A stretch of DNA of 64,000 bases, from the NCBI GenBank assembly GCA_028023455.1, contig JAQFVV010000018.1, positions 8,540,679 to 8,604,678 of the forward strand. The letters run 5' to 3'. Below the pieces are notes generated by a model. That model was not told where the DNA came from. It made no database searches and was given only the letters and a program-made list of their open reading frames with translations. Both the position numbers and the translations under genes were made by a program. Shown piece after piece: positions 60,840-64,000 of the stretch. The DNA comes from Epiperipatus broadwayi. Its lineage: Eukaryota > Onychophora > Udeonychophora > Euonychophora > Peripatidae. The first letter of the stretch is position 1. The number at the start of each line of letters is the position of its first letter.

Positions 60840-62870
60840 AGTTAAAGATAAATGCAATAGTTAGGGATGGCATGATAGTTTGCAAAAGGAAAAAAAACAT
60901 TAATGATAACCAGAAGTGGTAAGCAATTGAGTGCTATGGAATCAAAACATTTTGAAGTAATGAAAAATAATAGTGACAGTAAAATAGTAGATGATACTAC
61001 CAATAATGAGATAGGAGCTATACTGATCCAAATACCTGTGGAAGGTCTGTAATGGAAACTGAACAATTTCCACAGATATAGGAAGGGAGCCAGATAGCTT
61101 CTCAAATTTGAGATACCCCTATCACTGAAGTCAGTCAACCATCCAGAGCTGATGTAGCACTGGCTTTAGGAAATGAAATGGCCATGGTGTAAATTCTCCA
61201 AATGATGAGTGAAATGAATAGCAAAAAGGATAATATGGAGATTGATATGGCTACTAAGACTGTCATGGATAATATGAAGAATGAAATGGCAACCCAGGTT
61301 GATAAATGAAGAATGATATAAACAGTAAGATATAAAATATGGCAACTGAGGCTGATATAAGTTAACTAAAAGAAGAATTGAAGAGAGATGTGAATGATAT
61401 GAGAGAACAAATGAAAACGAAGATTGACATTGTTTAAACTAAGCTGTCTGAAGATATGGGACAATTCTCCCTAAAATTAGAAAATGTTCAAAAAGACAAT
61501 GCTGAGTTGAAGCATGAAATGTAAGAGTTGAAGAAGGAAATTGATGAAAAAGATCCTAGATGCCAACAACAATTTATTGATTTCAAAGGTAGCATCATAG
61601 AACAATGGAATCTTAAATGTGATGAGACATACTAGAGCCAAAAGATTTTTAGACATGAGGTGCATATGGAACAGGATAAATTCTAAACTAAGATCTGAGA
61701 TGAATTTCAAGGGATTCAGTCGAGAATAGAACAACTCTCCATGGCACAGATTTATCAGAATGAGTCATGCAACAAGACATTAGTAGTTTTGGATCAACAT
61801 CTAAAATGAGTTGAAGATAAAATAGTCAATGTGGAGATGGGCATGACCACAGACAAAGCTAGTATAGAAAAGTTGATGGGAAATGCTAACAAAATAAGAG
61901 ATCAAATTGATAGAATAGATGAAACATTTAATCAGACTCATAGTGCTTGCATCTCAGCTGTGCCAAGAAATGCTGACCAATAGAGTGAAACAAGCTGAGG
62001 TTGACACAAGGATCCAAGGTAATAGAAAAGAGTAGAATGGTAGGAATCATCACTTAGAGATTGCTCTTAAATACCATCAGAGAATAAGCAACCCTCTGTT
62101 CAGATCCTCTCTCCCACATTAAATAATTTCTGAGTTAAAGAACTGTTTTCTCAACACCAACATGGATGTCCAAATATCAATTACACAAGTCACTATCCAA
62201 CTAATAAACCCCACAAAGGTATTGGCAATGCTGGTAGAAAATAACTTCAATTTTCTAAATCAGGTAGAAAGCTTAGATACTCAGTAAACCTTTGTGCTAA
62301 ATCTCAAAAGTTGAGAGAAAAGCATTCAGATGATACTCTCAAGTGTTAACTGAGACTAAGATCACAAGGCCTTCAAGATTGACCATGAGTCAAATGATGA
62401 AACCCTGATAGTCGAGAAAATCCCATACTGTTGAAATATCATGACAGAGTATATGAAAGAAGGAATGATGGTAAATGATTTGGATGCATATTTGAAATCA
62501 TTGTGGCACATTTGGGTTTACCATCAAAATGAAGTTAAATTGTTCTTCAGACATGACATTTATGAACATAATGATGGCATTCAGAACATATTACTGTTAG
62601 CTTAAATGACTGTCTCAGGAGAATACTGCCACCTCAAAAGAGCCAAATTTAGGGACATAAGTGGAATTAAAACCTTCGATTATCTTAGTTGTGCATTATG
62701 GCAGTTGAAATATCTCCATAATCGAGAAGATGATCAAAATATAGGAAGTTATACAATGGAAACAGGGATGTCAATGTTGCAGTTCATCACACAGAAAGGC
62801 TTCCAGTTCCATAACACTTATAAAGGGCCCTTCACTTTTATTAGGCACATAAATGATGGTCCTTAAAAGA
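60840..62870 (+). pseudogene. Decayed LTR-retrotransposon gag-like region, coiled-coil rich
   Basis: The plus-strand reading alternates between frames but keeps long stretches of protein-like sequence. MSEMNSKKDNMEIDMATKT, LKEELKRDVNDMREQMKTKI and DKIVNVEMGMTTDKASIEKL (about 61205-61875) form heptad-like, Met/Lys/Glu-rich coiled coil. This is of the kind found at the start of gag proteins of some Ty3/Gypsy-type elements. Downstream, 62606-62866 is open for 86 codons (EYCHLKRAKFRDISGIKTFD) without a motif I recognise. Protease, RT and RNase H motifs were not seen, so much of pol is deleted or too decayed. The assignment leans on the integrase tail that follows. Confidence 0.45.
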
Positions 62871-63099
62871 AAAAGCACATAATAAAGAAAAGGACTTTAA
62901 AGGTTGCAACTTAGGACATGTAAAATAGACTGTTCACAATGGATGAATTCTTGAATGATGTTTATTTTTAAAAATAAATAAATAAAGAATAGTGTTACAT
63001 ACATATGTTATATAACTTATGATAGTATAAGAAAATAAAATTAAATTACAGATAGGTATATGTTTATATCCTATTGATATATTATGTATTGTCCATTCA

Positions 63100-63480
63100 G
63101 CCAAAGATGGAGATAGGTCAGCCAAGCAATATAAAGTGCAATAAAAGCAACCATAAACCAAGTGATATGAAGAAAAATGTGCAAAAATCATATCTTTGGT
63201 AATAAGCAAGGCTAATAAGAGGAACAAAAATAAGACTGGAAATCCACATGCTTTCAAAATAGGAGATAAAGTTTTTATAAAAAATCCTCATGCCAGTAAA
63301 CAAATCGATAATAAATATAGTAAGTTCTACCACCTATATAAAGGATCTTATGCTATAGTTAAACAATCAAGTCCTAATACATTTTGGTTGGATATGGAAG
63401 GACAAGTCAGGGGCACATACAATGCCTGAATTAAAAAACCATATTATGGACAATCTAAATAATTATGGGATTGTCATACT
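63100..63480 (+). pseudogene. Gypsy-type integrase C-terminal domain relic
   Basis: The open frame 63196-63429 reads GNPHAFKIGDKVFIKNPHAS, then KFYHLYKGSYAIVKQSSPNT and MEGQVRGTYNA. This matches the integrase C-terminal GPY/F module: FxxGDxVxxxN, then a KYxxxxxGPYxIxxxxxxNTxxLxxxG pattern, with GSY for GPY. The module helps bind LTR ends or chromatin in Ty3/Gypsy integrases. The integrase catalytic core is not recognisable upstream. The stop comes at 63427-63429, a few residues earlier than typical. Confidence 0.65.
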
Positions 63481-64000
63481 CAACTGATGTATAAAAAAAG
63501 AGAGATGGTGATAAGTAAAAAAATGTAGATATAATAAGGTTAGATTGAGAACTATGATGAGAGTATTCCCTAATAGATGCCAGGGCAGATACTAAGATAC
63601 TTTAAGGCTGCTTTATTTAAAGAGTTAGTCCACACCAAGTGATTGATGCACTAATCTTCTGTTAGTTCTCAAAGGAAATTCAATAAGATTCAATAGAAGC
63701 AGGATAGAGGCTGATGAGTAAAAAAAAATATATGTGCTATCTGAAACAGAAACACATTTATATTAGTGTGTTCAAAACATAGCCATAAATAGTTTAAAAA
63801 AGAAAACCTATGTTTGAATCCTACTTTGAATAATGTATTGCAGGATTGAGTAGAGAAAAATAGAAAGCAGCTTGCATAGCTGAGTTTAAAAAACAACAGA
63901 AATAGGTTTCACTACCTTTTTTATATGTTTACATAAAAAAGCTATCAAACTTTAAATGCAAAACTCATGATAAGTGTTAAAATTTTCATTACAAATTTAA
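63481..64000. other. Sequence after the integrase relic
   Basis: AT-rich sequence that may be element 3' end or flank. No terminal repeat or gene recognised before the window edge. Confidence 0.4.

Noticed and set aside
62606-62866. 86-codon frame as a host exon
   Set aside because: It lies between gag-like and integrase relics on the same strand and shows no recognised domain, so element origin is more likely.

Overview
The window is animal (metazoan) nuclear DNA. It is very AT-rich, intron-like, and dominated by retroelement debris and microsatellites. It holds no bacterial-style operons, no rRNA or tRNA gene I can support, and one 500-base assembly gap (7803-8302). The species cannot be fixed from the sequence. 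The mix of Penelope-like elements, RTE-type LINEs, a mariner relic, LTR elements and a GABA-B-type receptor fits an AT-rich, repeat-rich invertebrate.

Host gene: two short, clean coding exons lie on the minus strand at 36032-35967 (22 codons) and 21485-21282 (68 codons). Both have consensus splice sites and both start and end in phase 0. Read in order they give one continuous stretch of the extracellular ligand-binding lobe of a GABA-B-type class C GPCR. The 14.5-kb intron between them is packed with mobile elements. No other exon of this gene was recognised, so the window is probably internal to a much longer gene.

Layout from left to right. 1-1632 is a near-perfect palindrome of two inverted LTR-like arms around a primer-binding-site-like core. 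2361-7581 is a complete two-LTR element with 2.2-2.3-kb LTRs, only 0.72 kb of internal sequence, a tRNA-primer-like site and a 4-bp target duplication (ATAA). Three more LTRs of the same family stand alone at 15819-17974, 18724-20927 and 22904-25021; the first two are clearly inserted in AT microsatellites. 12040-13440 is a Penelope-like element (PLE) with reverse transcriptase and GIY-YIG endonuclease parts, flanked by an inverted copy of its own 3' end that carries a hammerhead-ribozyme-like fold. 13932-15817 is a second inverted repeat with RT-like remnants. 25190-28800 holds two pieces of an APE-type LINE in tandem. 28803-31765 is a 3-kb imperfect palindrome made of two head-to-head PLE 3' halves, each with a GIY-YIG domain. 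32740-33165 is a mariner transposase relic. 41450-44400 is a third PLE arrangement, a plus-strand tail abutting a minus-strand RT with an intact YIDD box. 49190-51760 is a degenerate RTE-type LINE with a strikingly GC-rich 5' end. 54864-58310 is an uncharacterised TG...CA-bounded element in an AT repeat. 59287-59806 is a large TTA/TTG microsatellite with embedded identical units. 60840-63480 is a decayed LTR-retrotransposon interior ending in an integrase C-terminal domain.

Nothing here looks like an intact autonomous system. The most notable signals are the repeated head-to-head PLE architecture with hammerhead-like motifs, the long-LTR/tiny-interior element family that repeatedly hits AT microsatellites, and the divergent GABA-B-like receptor exons.
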